Made by a program: the position numbers and the translations under genes
The notes under the pieces: model-generated
Databases searched by the model: none
The model's input: the letters and a program-made list of their open reading frames with translations, nothing else
Told to the model about the DNA's origin: nothing
Shown here: piece by piece, positions 21,388 to 32,852 of the stretch
Numbering within the stretch: the first letter of the stretch is position 1
Layout of the letters: every line of letters starts with the position of its first letter
NCBI GenBank assembly: GCA_918807975.1
Contig: OU964929.1
Span: forward strand, 18,121,197 to 18,185,196
Length of the DNA stretch: 64,000 nt
From: Aplidium turbinatum
Lineage: Eukaryota > Chordata > Ascidiacea > Aplousobranchia > Polyclinidae
Direction of reading: 5' to 3'

Positions 21388-22899
21388 TAGAGTGGTTCAA
21401 AAAAATACAATTTTCTAGGAATCTTCCTCCACAAGGCTTAAAATGTGCCATTTCCCCATAAAAGTGCCCTTGCAAAAAATTAGACTGATTGGAGGTCGTT
21501 TAAAGGTCAATCAGATTTTCACTTTTTTACCACAGGATGCATGAAAACAGCATGTTTTTCAATGTTCTTTTGTTCAAAGATATTCAAAGGCAAAAATTTC
21601 GTATTCAGAATATTTTGCATTCCAGAGTAATAGTTGTGCTTGCAGTAACATATTTGACAGGATAGTCACCTGCATAAAACTAGGCTCACTGTTTTGAAAA
21701 TGCCAACCACAAGAAGCTCACCAGAAGTTTGGCTACTTGGAAAGCCTACGCGGGAACTTTTGGGTTCTGGTCTCCCCACGAATGGTGCTATACTACGCAA
21801 GTTTATGTTTCACCACCGGGATGGAGGATTGACAATTGTTGACAGTGCAAGACAAACCATAGATGCTGCAATGACTGTTTGGAAAATGCAAATATCCCGA
21901 CTCAACGTGTGGACTCAGGTATACGGAAACTTCGAAAAATTCACAAAAAATGCATGGAATTGAAAGTTAACCACAAGCGTGTTCAAATCACTAAAGTTAT
22001 TTGATCTGCTGTGCACAAATGGTAACAAAGAAGCAGGAGCCTTCCTTGCCAAACCCCCCAGCCTCTGGGCATCAGATCCTGCATACAATAAATTTAAAGC
22101 CAGTGTTAGTCTCCTAAAAGTTGTTAATGACACAGCCGAGCGAGGAATTGCACTAATTCACTTCAGTCCTACAATTCAGCTCTAACCAAAGATGAGACTC
22201 AGAACAGTACCTACTGCAGTTCGTAAGCACCCACAGGAAAAGATTTACGGTGCCAACCAAAGTAACCCTCAATCTCAACAAAGCCTGAAATGAGACTGAG
22301 ACGAAAACAGTGGCCGAATGTCGTATCTGATTTAACACCACAATCTTTGACGCTAACATTGTAATTTAATTCATTTATTGTGACATTCATGTCTCTTTGT
22401 GATGAAAGGAAAGTTGTATCACTTGTGTTTAAACTTATTTAACCTACGAAAATGATTGAAGTGATGACTGATGAAACTACCGCCTGTTTCGAGTGAATAT
22501 TTTTCAATAATAATGGTAAATGCCGAATTGCCAATAATAATGCTGATATTTTAGTATGGAAATGTGATTTTTGCTTTGTTGGCTGTTAAGTTAATAAATA
22601 TTGATTACATACACACTAAGTTCAATCCTGCATCATACAAAAGTCTAGCTCATTCTCTTGTGTGGTTTTCAAGATAATAGGGGGCATTTTCCCTTCTGTA
22701 AGTCTTGCACACAATGTCGGCCTGTGTACTATAGGGTTTGACATAGGCAGAATGTGGTAAAAAAGTGAAAATCTGATTGACCTTTAAACGACCTCCAATC
22801 AGTCTAATTTTTTGCAAGGGCACTTTTATGGGGAAATGGCACATTTTAAGCCTTGTGGAGGAAGATTCCTAGAAAATTGTATTTTTTTGAACCACTCTA
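21388..22899 (+). mobile_element. DNA transposon with ~150-bp terminal inverted repeats, unknown family
   Basis: The first ~150 bp (TAGAGTGGTTCAAAAAAATA ... TTTTTTACCACA) are repeated inverted at 22749-22899 almost without change. The target duplication GTGCTCAA is perfect at 21380-21387 and 22900-22907. It carries one coding stretch (21694-22185). The 8-bp duplication fits hAT or P-type, but the 150-bp repeats are longer than usual for either. Confidence 0.85.
21694..22185 (+). pseudogene. Unrecognised transposon protein, C-terminal part
   Basis: A single frame runs from MKMPTTRSSPEVWLLGKPTR to a stop at 22183-22185, broken by one stop at 21961-21963. Residues after it include FLAKPPSLWASDP and LKVVNDTAERGIALI. 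I do not recognise a named domain. The NDTAERG segment recalls conserved words in uncharacterised transposon-derived proteins of invertebrates, which is an impression only. It is the only coding stretch of the 1.5-kb element and lacks an obvious DDE core, so this is a deletion derivative. Confidence 0.5.
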
Positions 22900-22916
22900 G
22901 TGCTCAACCTTGTGCT

Positions 22917-23122
22917 TTTTTGTTTGTCGTATCCAGGCTTACACCCGGTAGTTGAAGATTTAGATTAAGTGGACAGGAAGGCAAGGAAGCCAATCTTCGT
23001 GTCCACCTTCAGGCATGCCTTTAAGTGTCCTGCCACAGACACAGCTGCATGCTCTTAAGCGGTGTCGAACCGGCGCCCTTTCGATTGCCGTTCCAGTGTT
23101 CTCACCACTCGGCTATGCAGCC
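22917..23122 (-). mobile_element. tRNA-derived SINE, about 206 bp
   Basis: On the minus strand it begins GGCTGCATAGCCGAGTGGTG (box A TAGCCGAGTGG), followed by box B GGTTCGACACC, a Leu/Ser-type tRNA head. A body follows and then a short A-rich tail (TTTTTTG at 22917 on the plus strand). The target duplication AACCTTGTGCT is exact at 22906-22916 and 23123-23133. Confidence 0.9.
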
Positions 23123-24192
23123 AACCTTGTGCTGATAGCCGGGAAGAACGCTCCTTTCTTCAAAATGAGGTTGTCATCTTAGGCGTAAGAAGACCACTTT
23201 GATTAGTTTAGTGAGGATTCGTAGTCCCTTGCTTTCATTTTGAGCCTACTTATTCTGCCATGACATTGTTTAAGCTTGGTGAGTTCATTACAACGAAAGG
23301 TGGAAATTAAATCACAAACTGATAGAACCAGCTTACTAAAAACAACCAAGTTACATGGGTTTTTTAAACGTTTAGCAACGTAAAAACGATGCAAAATTAT
23401 ACATTTTTGCTCCCTGGGTAGTTTTGGCCTGGCAAAAGCTTTTCAACCAAACGACAAGCGCCCTTAGGTTGCACATTACTTGTCGAATAGTTTTTGTTCG
23501 ACTACACAAATCACTTGGTTTACATTTTACATCTTATTATCAATTATGATAGCATATTTGGAGAGTTTGTGCTGTCCCTAGTTTGTGCAAACACTTTATT
23601 AATTTTCAAGAAACCCCAATTATGATGTTATGTTTCTTCCCTTATACCCCAGTCCTCAATTACGGTGGCCTTTCATTACTAAAACCTACTATGACACAAC
23701 AATGCGGTTGAGATTGGATTCTTGAATCTGTAATAAATTATGCCAATTGAAAGCTTTTTTTAATAGTTGTATGCAAATAAGGTAAAACTTAGCATTTGAT
23801 ATAATTCCTTGCAAATACCAAAATTGCTCCTTTTTGTAACACCAAAGTATCGGCCAAAATATCGGTATCAGTATCGGTATCGGCCTAAAAAAGTGATATC
23901 GGTATCGGGATCGGTATCGGCCAAAATATTGGTATCGGTACATCTCTAGAGTTAGGTTAGGTTTAGGTTAAAATGAATCGTTCTGTCGACCAAATGTCCT
24001 GTCAACCAAATGTCTTGTCGACCAAATGTCCTGTCGACCAATTGTCTGTCGACCAAATGTCCTGTCGACCAAATGTCTTGTCGACCAAATGTCTGTCGAC
24101 CAAATGTCTGTCGACCAAACGTCCTGTCGACCAAATGTCTGTCGACCAAATGACTGTCAACCAAATGTCTATCGACCAATTGACCGGGTACC

Positions 24193-24471
24193 TTCAGGAG
24201 ATAGGCTATATACGAATTTTTGCGTTTGCATCAGAATTCTTCTGACCACACCAGTTACTGTGGCCAGAGCTGAAAGGACCTTCAGCAGAATGAAACTGAT
24301 CAAGAATATCCTGCGCTCAACCATGACAGGCTTTCTGCTTTTGCGATTATCTCCATCAAAACAAGATTGTCAGATCCCTAGACTATGACGCATTGATTAA
24401 ACAATTTGCAGAACAAGGCTCAAAAGAAGCGCTTTGCATAATTATGGAATACATGTACACACTGTCACTGT
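24193..24471 (+). pseudogene. hAT C-terminal dimerisation domain (hATC) remnant
   Basis: IRILLTTPVTVARAERTFS then KLIKNILRSTM is the hATC signature in the DUF4371 lineage (PVTVASAERSFS consensus). In a second frame the text continues NKIVRSLDYDALIKQFAEQ to a stop near 24471, so at least one frameshift is present. It may be the 3' end of the hAT remnant at 18540-19830, separated by later insertions. Confidence 0.7.
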
Positions 24472-24529
24472 AGACCTATGTATACACAGTGGTGGGCGCA
24501 GCTAACGTAAAAGTTAACTTTCAACAAAG

Positions 24530-25420
24530 AAATTAGCGGATTTCCAATAAATTTACTTTCGCTATACTCCGAAAGCTCATGGCTTATCACCCGCTGAAAT
24601 TTTGTATGGATCTTCCATACGATTGACCATACCGGCCCAGATCCAATCGTTTAGTGAAGCGTGGAAAAATAAATTTAAAAATTGGGATAAAGCTGCAGCA
24701 AGCATAAAGAAATATGCTGAACAAAATTATAACAAGCATTCCAAAGTTCTCAATCCTCTTCTTATCGGTCAAAGTTGTACGTATACAAAACCCAGTTTCA
24801 TATAAACGGGATCACATCGGTCAAGTTGTTGGCATAGGTAAAAACCGTGACTACAACATCAAACTACCCAGTGGTCGAATCTGCTGGCGTAATCGACGAT
24901 TTCTGCGACCAGAGATAGATGATGCCATCGCGACTCACAGGACAACTGAAGGGGAGGATGAGGTACCTTCGTTGAATCGGACAGTTCATTTTAATGACAG
25001 TTTTAATGTGCGACCAATACCTCCACAACGGAGCAGGTGACGTGCCAAAGGACAGTCAAAGTTGAATGACTATGTTCGTACAGAAAGCTCCGGACGTTGA
25101 GAAACAAACTTTTGCTCACAACTTCCTCGTAGAAAAATGGTGGTTGTGGTATTCGTGTGTGACGTAACAGTGACCCAGTGTTGCCGTCTTGTTATCGTAT
25201 ACGCATTGCGCAATGGTCATTTTAGTTACTGTAGTTCTTGCTTACTGGTTGCTGACTGTAAAGTGTAGCTCGATCGTACATACGTATAGATAAGCTATAG
25301 TTCATTCACAATTCAGATATACAACAGCGGTTAGTTGAGATATTAAACTAGAAGGAATCTAGAGAAGGAGTTAGTTTTCAGTGCATTGTTGCCACAACTG
25401 CATGTTGCTTCAAGGTTAAT
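24530..25420 (+). mobile_element. Ty3/gypsy-type LTR retrotransposon fossil, 3' part
   Basis: 24550-25039 encodes an integrase C-terminal region: RYTPKAHGLSPAEILYGSS, then a basic segment and a region ending RICWRNRRFLRPEID. About 25130-25400 has non-coding sequence sharing words with 16146-16200 and with the 3' flank of the fossil at 26100 (CATTTTAGTTACT), consistent with an LTR remnant. It is broken, with more than one break and no complete gene. Confidence 0.65.
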
Positions 25421-26099
25421 TTGCTGTACGGACAAGAAATGTGAGAGAATGAAACATTTAGGATTTCATCAGTGATGGTGCTGCCAATTTTTTCTGATGC
25501 CATTCCACTAGACATTGCTTAAGAGAATTCTCATGAAGTGAAATTTACTTCTCCCAGTTGCTGTCAATCGATGTGGATTTGTTGCTTGGCATGAATGCAC
25601 ATTGAACATCGGATTTTTAGTGAAAAAGGTTTGCCAAAACTTCAAGAATTAGTAAATCAAGCAATAAAAAGGCTAGCACAAGAACATGAGGAAGAAGTAC
25701 TGTTATTAACAATTGAGATAGTTGAACTAAAAAACAGCCAAGATTTCAGTGGAACTGGCATCACCCTTACAGCTGTGATGAGTCTTGCAGTTTCTAGAAC
25801 AAAGATATCCAGAAACTTGCTATGTCTCGGCAAGATGAGAAAGCCCTGGAGATTGTGACTAAGATTCACGCATTGTGTTGGTTGACTCGTCACGTACTGC
25901 TTGTGGTGTTTAACATTTCAATCAAAGGGTAATAAAAGGAAATTTATGCTCAGAAAAAGTAGCAAAAACAAAACAGGAGCATCATTTTTATCAAGAAACA
26001 ACACAATTTTGTCACCTTGTTTTGAAGCAGCAAATTCTGGAAACTTGTTGAATAGACTGAATGGAATTGAATAGACAGGAAAATTACTTTGTACAGCAG
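25421..26099. other. Unrecognised stretch with one short coding-like block
   Basis: 25595-25858 reads GLPKLQELVNQAIKRLAQEH and continues for 87 codons. I cannot assign it to a family. The rest has no signal I can support. Confidence 0.3.
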
Positions 26100-27640
26100 A
26101 CATGCTTTCCAGAAGCCCTGCCTCAACAGGCAACAAGATAATTTGCATGAAAAGGCAGAACTTCATGTGGATGGATGCCGTTATTGTTTCACTGCCTGCC
26201 TCGTCCGAACGCTTAGATCAGATTCGCGCCGAAATTCGAAATGATCCATTGATTACTGTCAAACGCAGTGGCCGAGCAAATCCGTGCTAGATCTGCACTT
26301 GATGCCGTATTTCAAAGTCAGAAATGAACTGTCGTTTGAAAGAAACTTATTACTCTTTCGCAATCGGCTGTTAATCCCTCTCAAGCTACGTAATGATATG
26401 CTTCAACGCATCCACACTGGCCATCAAAGAATAGTCAAGTGTAGATCCCTGGCTAGATCTTGTATATGGTGGCCTGGTATGAATGATGACCTTGCCAGTT
26501 TTGTAATCAAATGTTCTGCTTGCAGCCAACACCGTGTTTACAGCCCAGAACCTCTCATGCCTTCGAGTTTGCCGTACTATCCTTGGCAGAAAGTTGGCTG
26601 TGATTTGTTCCAATGGCAGAACAAACAGTATTTGATTGTGGTCGACTATTTTTCGCGTTTTATTGAACTGTCGTGTTTTGACCACTCCACTACATCCTTT
26701 GATGTTATCGAACATTTGAAAAAGATTTTTTTGACTCACAAAATCCCCGAAATACTCGTCAGCGATAATGGCCCACAATACTCTTCTTACATCTTTTGCC
26801 AATTCTCCGAGGAGTATGGGTTTTTACACAAAACGAGCAGTCCGGGATATCCAAAGAGCAATGGCGAAGCAGAAAGAGCTGTTCAAACAGTGAAACCGCT
26901 ATTCGAAACAACTTGCACTCATTAATTATGCAAGCACTCCACTGCAGTCTGGATTCAGTCTGTGTGAACTATTATTGGGACGCAAGCTGCAATCGATTGT
27001 TCCCGCTGATCCTAAAATATATGATCCAAAGTGGCCTTACTTAAAACAATTTTGCTTTCGTGATAAAGAACTAAAACAACAGCAAAAGTTAGATCACGAT
27101 AAGAGACATAGAGCAACGGTGCTGCCTCCCCTATCTCCAAACTCAAGTGTTTGGATCGAGCTGGATTTGGATGAAGGACACATAACACAGCCCAATTCTG
27201 ATTTGTATAGAACCCGCAGTGGTCGTACTATAAAGCCACCAGATCGTTATACTGATAATTGGCAATAGTATTGTGTAATTATTTCGGTGTTGTTGCTGTT
27301 TTTTTTTTATGAGGTTTCTTTCTATCGAGAGGAGATGTAGCCCTTCCTCCCTCAGTCTTCTTCTTGACTATATTATGTGAAGTTGTATTTTTTTTCTCGA
27401 AGGGAGATGTAGCCCTTCCTCTCTATACGTTGGTGTTGTTTCTTTTAAACGTTTTAGTTTCTTGAAGGGGATATGTAGGATGACCTCCCTGTGTGTTCAT
27501 CCGTAGAACACGTGACCTACAGTTAGCGTATATATACGGCTGTCGCCATCAGTAGCCATTTTAGTTACTATAGTATTTGAGTTATTGAATAGAGCTAAAC
27601 ACTACAAAAGGAACTCCTTCCACGTGGATAGGCAAGTCCA
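26100..27640 (+). mobile_element. Ty3/gypsy-type LTR retrotransposon fossil, integrase to 3' LTR
   Basis: 26284-26925 encodes the integrase zinc domain (HTGHQRIVKCRSLA ... CSACSQHR, an HHCC finger) and catalytic core (GCDLFQWQNKQYLIVVDYFS, LVSDNGPQY, SPGYPKSNGEAERA with the catalytic Glu). A C-terminal part follows to 27268. A purine tract AAGGGGAT precedes a probable LTR starting TGTAGGATGACCTCC at about 27475. Its right end is unclear. Capsid and RT regions are absent, and the copy is broken in a few places. Confidence 0.8.
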
Positions 27641-27668
27641 ACCAATCTGGCTGGATAAATGAGTCGTT

Positions 27669-28978
27669 GTGGATAGATTACCTTCAGCACTTCATAAAAC
27701 ATGTACGTTGTACACCTGGAGATCCGGTGTTATTAATAATATTGACAACCACAAATCTCATGTAGCAAGTGAAGCCGTGAATCTTGGTAAAGAAAATGGA
27801 ATTGTCATGTTGACACTGCAACTTTTAGATAGATCGGTTTTTAAATCCTTTAAAATCATTTACAATAAATATGTAGATGATTGAATGAGGTCCTCAAGTA
27901 ATATTGGTAGGCATTTCACTATATTGGATATTCCGGAGGCAGTCTTTACGGCCTACAACAAAGCGATGACTCCATCCAATATTTTGTCTGGATGGGCACT
28001 ATCAGGAATTTGTCCATTAAATCGGAATATTTTCACGGAAGAGGATTTCTTACCATCTAAGGTTACTGATCGTCTAGATCCAAATGAAGTGCATATCACT
28101 CATCTAACAAGACCGTCATCGATGATTGTATTTTCCGAAGACACCCAATAGGGCACGGGGGTGAAAGCAATGCATTGAGATTGGATCAATAGCCATGAAT
28201 CCAGTGATCAACCTAAGGAAGGAACTGATGATGGCGACAGAGCTTTAGTAGAAATAGCACACACACAACCTCTTTCATCAGCTAATGACTCTCCAAATAC
28301 GTTTGAAGTGACAGCACAAGACAATTGCAACATTGATGCCAACATCATCAGTACTCCTAAAAGACATGTAGGCCTATCCGGATGTGACACAGTTTATGTA
28401 TCACCAAAAGATATTTTGCCATTTCCGAGGGCGCCAGCAAGAACAAATACAGGAAAAGGAAAAAAGGTAAAACGACCATCCTGACAGACACTCCTGAAAA
28501 AGAAAAGATAAACTTATTGGCCAAAAAAAAAACAAGAGCAAGAGAAAAAGCTGGAAAAAAAGTTAAACAAAAAGCAAAATGCAAGAGAATCAATACACAA
28601 AAAAAGCGAAGAAAATTAATCAATCAAAATGTAATCATAGATGATAGCAGCAGCAGCAATGAAGAACTTGCAAAGGAAATGAGGTCAAATTTTTATCCAT
28701 CGAGTGAAGATATCAGTGAAGGCGAAGATGCTTGTCACCCAATTGATGGTTCCAAAAATCTTGATTGGAGATGTTGTATTTGTGATGAACCTTATGAAAA
28801 TAGTCGATCCAGAGAACAGTGGGTAAACTGCCGATGCTTAGGTTGTGCTAATTGCGAAAGTAATGGCATGGCATCCACAAGTTCTAGGCCTACCTGTAAA
28901 ACTTGGGCGCACTCTTTGTGTACAGACAATCCGTGCAAATTTGTGTGTCCAGATTGTGACCAAAGCACGCAAAACTGA
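27669..28978 (+). pseudogene. pogo/Tigger-like transposase, C-terminal half with PHD-like tail
   Basis: 27740-28150 encodes the end of a DDE domain: DNHKSHVASEAVNLGKENGI, then VMLTLQLLDRS, FKIIYNKYVDD, SNILSGWALSGICPLNRNIF and a KVTDRLDPNE tail. A TGA replaces the expected Trp codon after YVDD (27882-27884). A lysine-rich linker (about 28460-28620) shifts frame into 28517-28978, which ends in a cysteine/histidine domain CCICDEPYENSRSREQWVNC ... WAHSLCTDN ... FVCPDC. Many invertebrate pogo-type transposases carry such a PHD-like zinc tail. The N-terminal CENP-B-type DNA-binding region is missing. Confidence 0.75.
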
Positions 28979-29569
28979 CAGTGATTTGTTTCATTTTTTA
29001 AATGTTGGAAATGAATGTTTATTCGTCAATAATTTTCGACCTATTTCTGCATTGTTTGTTTAAAAATGTGTTGTTGTAATTATGGGAACCTGTACACAAT
29101 TATCCAAAAGACGCTTGCCCAAAAGGATACTTTCCCAAAAAGACATTTGCCCACAACTGCACTTCCTTGAAGGAACATTGCATATAAAATACACTTTATT
29201 TTTGGGCAAGTGTCCTGTTAGGAAAGTGTCCATTTATGATATCAATTCATCATTTGCAGTTAACACTGATTTAGTATGGTTATTTCTTTATTGTTCTGCA
29301 CACCGGCCCAACGTGCCCCATGCACTGCCAAATGTACCCCGGGGGCGGGGGCACATTGGGCCGAAAAGTTACCGTTTTTTAAACCTTAATACCTTTTTGC
29401 CTAAAAGACTTGGAATAAAGTCAAAATTCAGAAAGAATTACTCGAAGAATCAAGATCATAATGATGCATAGCGTTCTACAATCGAATGTCAGTTGAGTGA
29501 TCTACGTTCAAAAATGTGAAAAATGGCGCAACTTCCCCCAGTCTCCCTTATTACAGTAAATTTTTTAAA
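28979..29569. other. Spacer with a short inverted-repeat cluster
   Basis: 29095-29235 contains tandem words such as CTTGCCCAAAAGGATAC and, inverted, TTTTTGGGCAAGTGTCC. It may be a small fold-back element of the same design as others in the window, but I could not define its ends. 29303-29360 has GGCCCAACGTGCCCC facing GGGGCACATTGGGCC. No gene. Confidence 0.35.
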
Positions 29570-30824
29570 ACCGCTTTGTTAAATAGGACCACTAGTCAAA
29601 ACGTAATTATCACATGAAGTCCTTCTTTTGCAGACACGGTATTCCGAAAACCCTCCGATCAGATAATGGCCCTCTATTTCACTCAAAAGAGTTTGCGGAT
29701 TTTTGTGATAGTTGGAAAATTAATCATCGAACTTTTAGCCTGCTAGAACTGCGAAACGTTTATTAGATAAAGCCTTAAGCACCAACCATGACCCTTATCT
29801 CAGTATTTTAGAATACAGAAACACACCCACTGGACCTGAAGGATCACCTGCTCAGTTGTTGATGGGGAGAAGATTGCGAGAACTAATACCAATGACAGAA
29901 GACCTTAATACATGTCTCAGTCGACCCCGCTTTTGTGAAGAAACAATTTGTAAAACGTCGTACCCGCAACAAAAGGTATTGCGATCGTTCAAGCAGACCC
30001 ATGAGACCTCTTGTTAATGGCCAAAATGTTCGCCATAGAGTCGATAAAAAATGGGAGCCCGCTGTCGTAATCGGTTGTCATAATTCACCGCGATCGTATA
30101 ATGTGCGTGATTCTTATGGCAACACTTACCGGAGAAATCGGAGATATTTAATTAATGTGGAGCCGACATTCAAGTTTAATCCTGTGGTTCCTGACACATG
30201 TATTTGATGAATTTAACGACGAGCCCAATGTGCCATGTGAAAATAATATGCCAGCACTGTGTACGACTCGTTCTGGTCGGATAGTGAAGCCGTCTGATAG
30301 ATATGGTATTTGTGTAAATTGAATCGTACGGTATAGTGATACGTGGAGATTTCGTGCTGTGCATCATGCATAAAATGCAGACTTGTGCTGTTGTCGGAGT
30401 TTGCACAACGAGAGTATATGAACTATAAGTTTAATGCTTGCTGTTCACTTTGAGTCAATGGAAAATTGTGTAGTAACTGTGACATCGTTATTGCATCTGC
30501 ATTTAATAGTGTACCTCCCTCCATAATTTTAATCTATTTCTGTATCGTTAGATAGTTCTTTTCTTTCTTCAGACAAAGGGGAATGTAATATATTGGAACC
30601 GCACCGTTGCACTCTTAATTTTGTGTGGGAATTTCCCCTTACCAGTGTCTCGCATTTTGCTTTACACGCTTTTCATGACGTCGTAATTGGTCGCCTTTAA
30701 ATAGGTTTCCTTGACAGTGTTGCGCCATTCTTCTTCTTACATTTGTTATGTTATTACAATTATAAGTTCAATCGACTTAGTGTCGGTGTCATGTTGTAGT
30801 TGTCGAAGTCTGTGCAACATTACA
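29570..30824 (+). mobile_element. Ty3/gypsy-type LTR retrotransposon fossil with 3' LTR
   Basis: Coding pieces include integrase words RHGIPKTLRSDNGPLFHSKE (29635-29695) and a C-terminal part at 29935-30207 with VNGQNVRHRVDKKWEPAVV. A purine tract ACAAAGGGGAA precedes the LTR at 30584-30824, which begins TGTAATATATTGG and ends CAACATTACA, with matching TGTAAT/ATTACA termini. The 5' half is absent. The copy is broken and looks old. Confidence 0.8.
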
Positions 30825-32094
30825 TAAGAAAAAAGACATAAATCAAGTTACGATAGAACTAAAGTAAGGGTTTTCAGAAAGAAATTCCTATGAAGAAATT
30901 CAATTGCTCACTTTAAAACCATTCTAGCACAATACAAACACTTTCAATAACTTTAAAAGAACAAATTTGGTTGATAACAGCAATTCAACTAAAAAAATAA
31001 AAAAATTCTTAGTGTTTCCAAAACAAGTACCAGACAAGAAGTGGATGAAGAATCTTTAAAGAAGGATGCTGCTTTTTATGGCGTGTATTCAAGGGAAATG
31101 CCAGGACATCAAGATTATGTTAGCATAAATTGTAAAGTGCACTACCAAAACCAATTAGGGGAATGCGGGGCAAAATGGACATTTGCATTCTTGAAAAAAA
31201 CTACAAATAAAAATAACGCCCTTTTTCTCTATTCTTTAAAACTACTTGAATGAATATTCCACACAAAAAATTTGCAATTTTTATACCACACTCGGCGGCA
31301 AAAAGGTCAAAATAGCTTTCTTGGTACTTTGTTATAAAAACTTGTTTACTAAAATATGGTAAGATTTAGATGTTCTTTGAAAATTCGTTTTTCCCTACTT
31401 CGTTTTCCATTCATTTTTCCTTTGAGTAGTTGTCTTTGAATTGAATTATTGCGTATCATATGCCCAGAATACCTCAGTTTTAATTCATTGTAGACTTTCC
31501 ATGTTGGTCTTTATTCGAAATAGCACATCTTCGTTTGTGATTTTACATTTCAAACGCCTCTAGTCGTTCCACCATTTGTGATGACAATTTCCATGTTTCT
31601 GCATTGTAAAGTAACTATCCAACAATGGATTACTATCCTCCAAAAATGAACTTTCTACATATTTTAGTTTTGCTTATAGTTATAGACTTTCTCAGATAGC
31701 TTATTTGTGGCAAACCCAACAATGGATGATTGGGGCAAAACAGGCATATTGATATCATTTGCAACACAGCCTACAAGAAACAGTAGGCCTAGGTAGTTTT
31801 TTAGCATCAATTTTTTTTTCAAATAGATATCTACAATTTGTTTTAAAGACCTGAAACAGCAAAAATGCACAGTTAGTTTGATTCTATTTGAATAAGACTA
31901 CTGAAAAAGCTGGCTTTGCAGCGGTAAAAGCTTTATTTAATCAAGTGCCTTATCTCGCGAGCTCAAACAATGAAGTTTTAATAATGAAATCAATACATTA
32001 AGTTCATACCTCGGTGCTAATCATTATCCGACTTGGTTTTTCAATAAAGTTCTTAGAGGGTTTATCCTGACCTTTCATGATAAATGCTATAAAA
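30825..32094. other. Long spacer, nothing recognised
   Basis: AT-rich. The only open stretch, at 31041-31253 (70 codons), has no recognisable motif. No terminal repeats, gene or RNA signal that I can support. Confidence 0.4.
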
Positions 32095-32844
32095 CAGTGG
32101 TTTTCAACCGGGGGTCAGCGGACCCCAAAGGGTCCGTGAAGCGATTTCAGGGGGTCCGTAAAAGTTTTCTAGTTTTAGGCATGATTGATAAATTATGAAA
32201 TTTAAAAATTGTTTGTGGTTTGTTTATGTATTAGCCTACAGTGATTCTCAAACTGTAAGTCGCAACGCACATGTCGTTTGAAATTGCAAAAGACATGGCA
32301 CAAAGGTTTGGTTTCTTAACTAAAAATATCATATAAATGACTTCAACCTTTTAATAAGACTATGTTGGCAATGTTCAACTTAAATCTTTTGAGACAGCAG
32401 ATTGTTGACCAATGATTAACTTGGAAATGCAAACTTTAGTCAGAAGTCTATTCCCACTCAAAGTTTTGCAATGACTGTGGTTATCACGAATTAATATTGA
32501 TTACAAATGAAAAAAGGGAGAAATTCTTTGTAACAGTCGCAAATATCCTATTGAATTTTGATAAAATTTATAGAAACTTATCAAATGAGCATATAAATTA
32601 CAGATTTTTGATCCTGTGTGCCAACATAAGTCAAAACATAATTTCGTCAATCTCATCAACCCTCAAGTGCGTTGCGAATTCAGCAAATTCTTCTAAGTGT
32701 GTTGCTTCGAAACTTATGTAACATGATTCCATAAGGAGACACGATATACCAAAATTTCAAATAAGTTAGAAATTTTTAGGGGTCCGCGACTGCTTCGAAG
32801 GCATCAAAAAGGGTCCACCAAGACAAAAAGGTTGAGAACCACTG
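32095..32844. mobile_element. hAT (Charlie-like) nonautonomous element, 750 bp
   Basis: Ends are CAGTGGTTTTCAACCGGGGG and AAAAAGGTTGAGAACCACTG. The target duplication CTATAAAA / CTATAAAG (7 of 8) is at 32087-32094 and 32845-32852. GGGGTCCG words lie inside both ends. Interior frames are too decayed to assign. Confidence 0.85.
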
Positions 32845-32852
32845 CTATAAAG

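Larger units (their letters stand above)
20715..23165. repeat. Second copy of the 1571-1775 SINE-like repeat, inverted plus direct, interrupted
   Basis: 20735-20766 with 21249-21312 is the reverse complement of about 1605-1690. 21313-21387 with 22900-22916 and 23134-23165 is the direct copy of about 1661-1775. So two copies lie head to head around 21312. The three gaps are exactly the insertions at 20767-21240, 21388-22899 and 22917-23122, each with its own target duplication. The reconstruction uses only shared words and clean duplication borders. Confidence 0.65.
20302..23948. mobile_element. hAT-like element, TAGAGATGTACCGAT ends, 3.6 kb with inner insertions
   Basis: The left end is TAGAGATGTACCGATATATC and the right end is its inverted counterpart ...GGTATCGGTACATCTCTA. 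Both have internal arrays of GGTATCGGCATCGG-type words (20320-20400 and 23850-23935). The target duplication GAGTTAGG is perfect at 20294-20301 and 23949-23956. I found no transposase of its own. The interior hosts a head-to-head SINE repeat and three further insertions. Confidence 0.88.
20210..24192. mobile_element. Fold-back element (GTCGACAG family), split by a 3.6-kb hAT
   Basis: Left arm 20210-20290 repeats TTTGGTCGACAGGACA-type units (about 14-17 bp). Right arm about 23975-24192 repeats the complementary TGTCGACCAAATGTCC units about a dozen times. The outer ends are GGTGGCCGGTCGATTGG and CCAATTGACCGGGTACC. Flanks TTTAGGAG (left) and TTCAGGAG (right) look like an imperfect 8-9-bp target duplication. 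The original core, of GGGTTAGAGTTAGG / TTAGGTTAGG telomere-like words, was the target of the hAT at 20302-23948. A compact copy of the same family is at 56835-57101. Confidence 0.8.

Noticed and set aside
23973-24185. Regularly spaced short repeats (GTCGACCAAATGTC) resembling a CRISPR array
   Set aside because: Units are directly tandem with no unique spacers, occur inverted at 20210-20290, and form the arm of a fold-back element in animal DNA.
31041-31253. 70-codon ORF as a small gene
   Set aside because: No motif, no splice context, and length within chance expectation for this composition.
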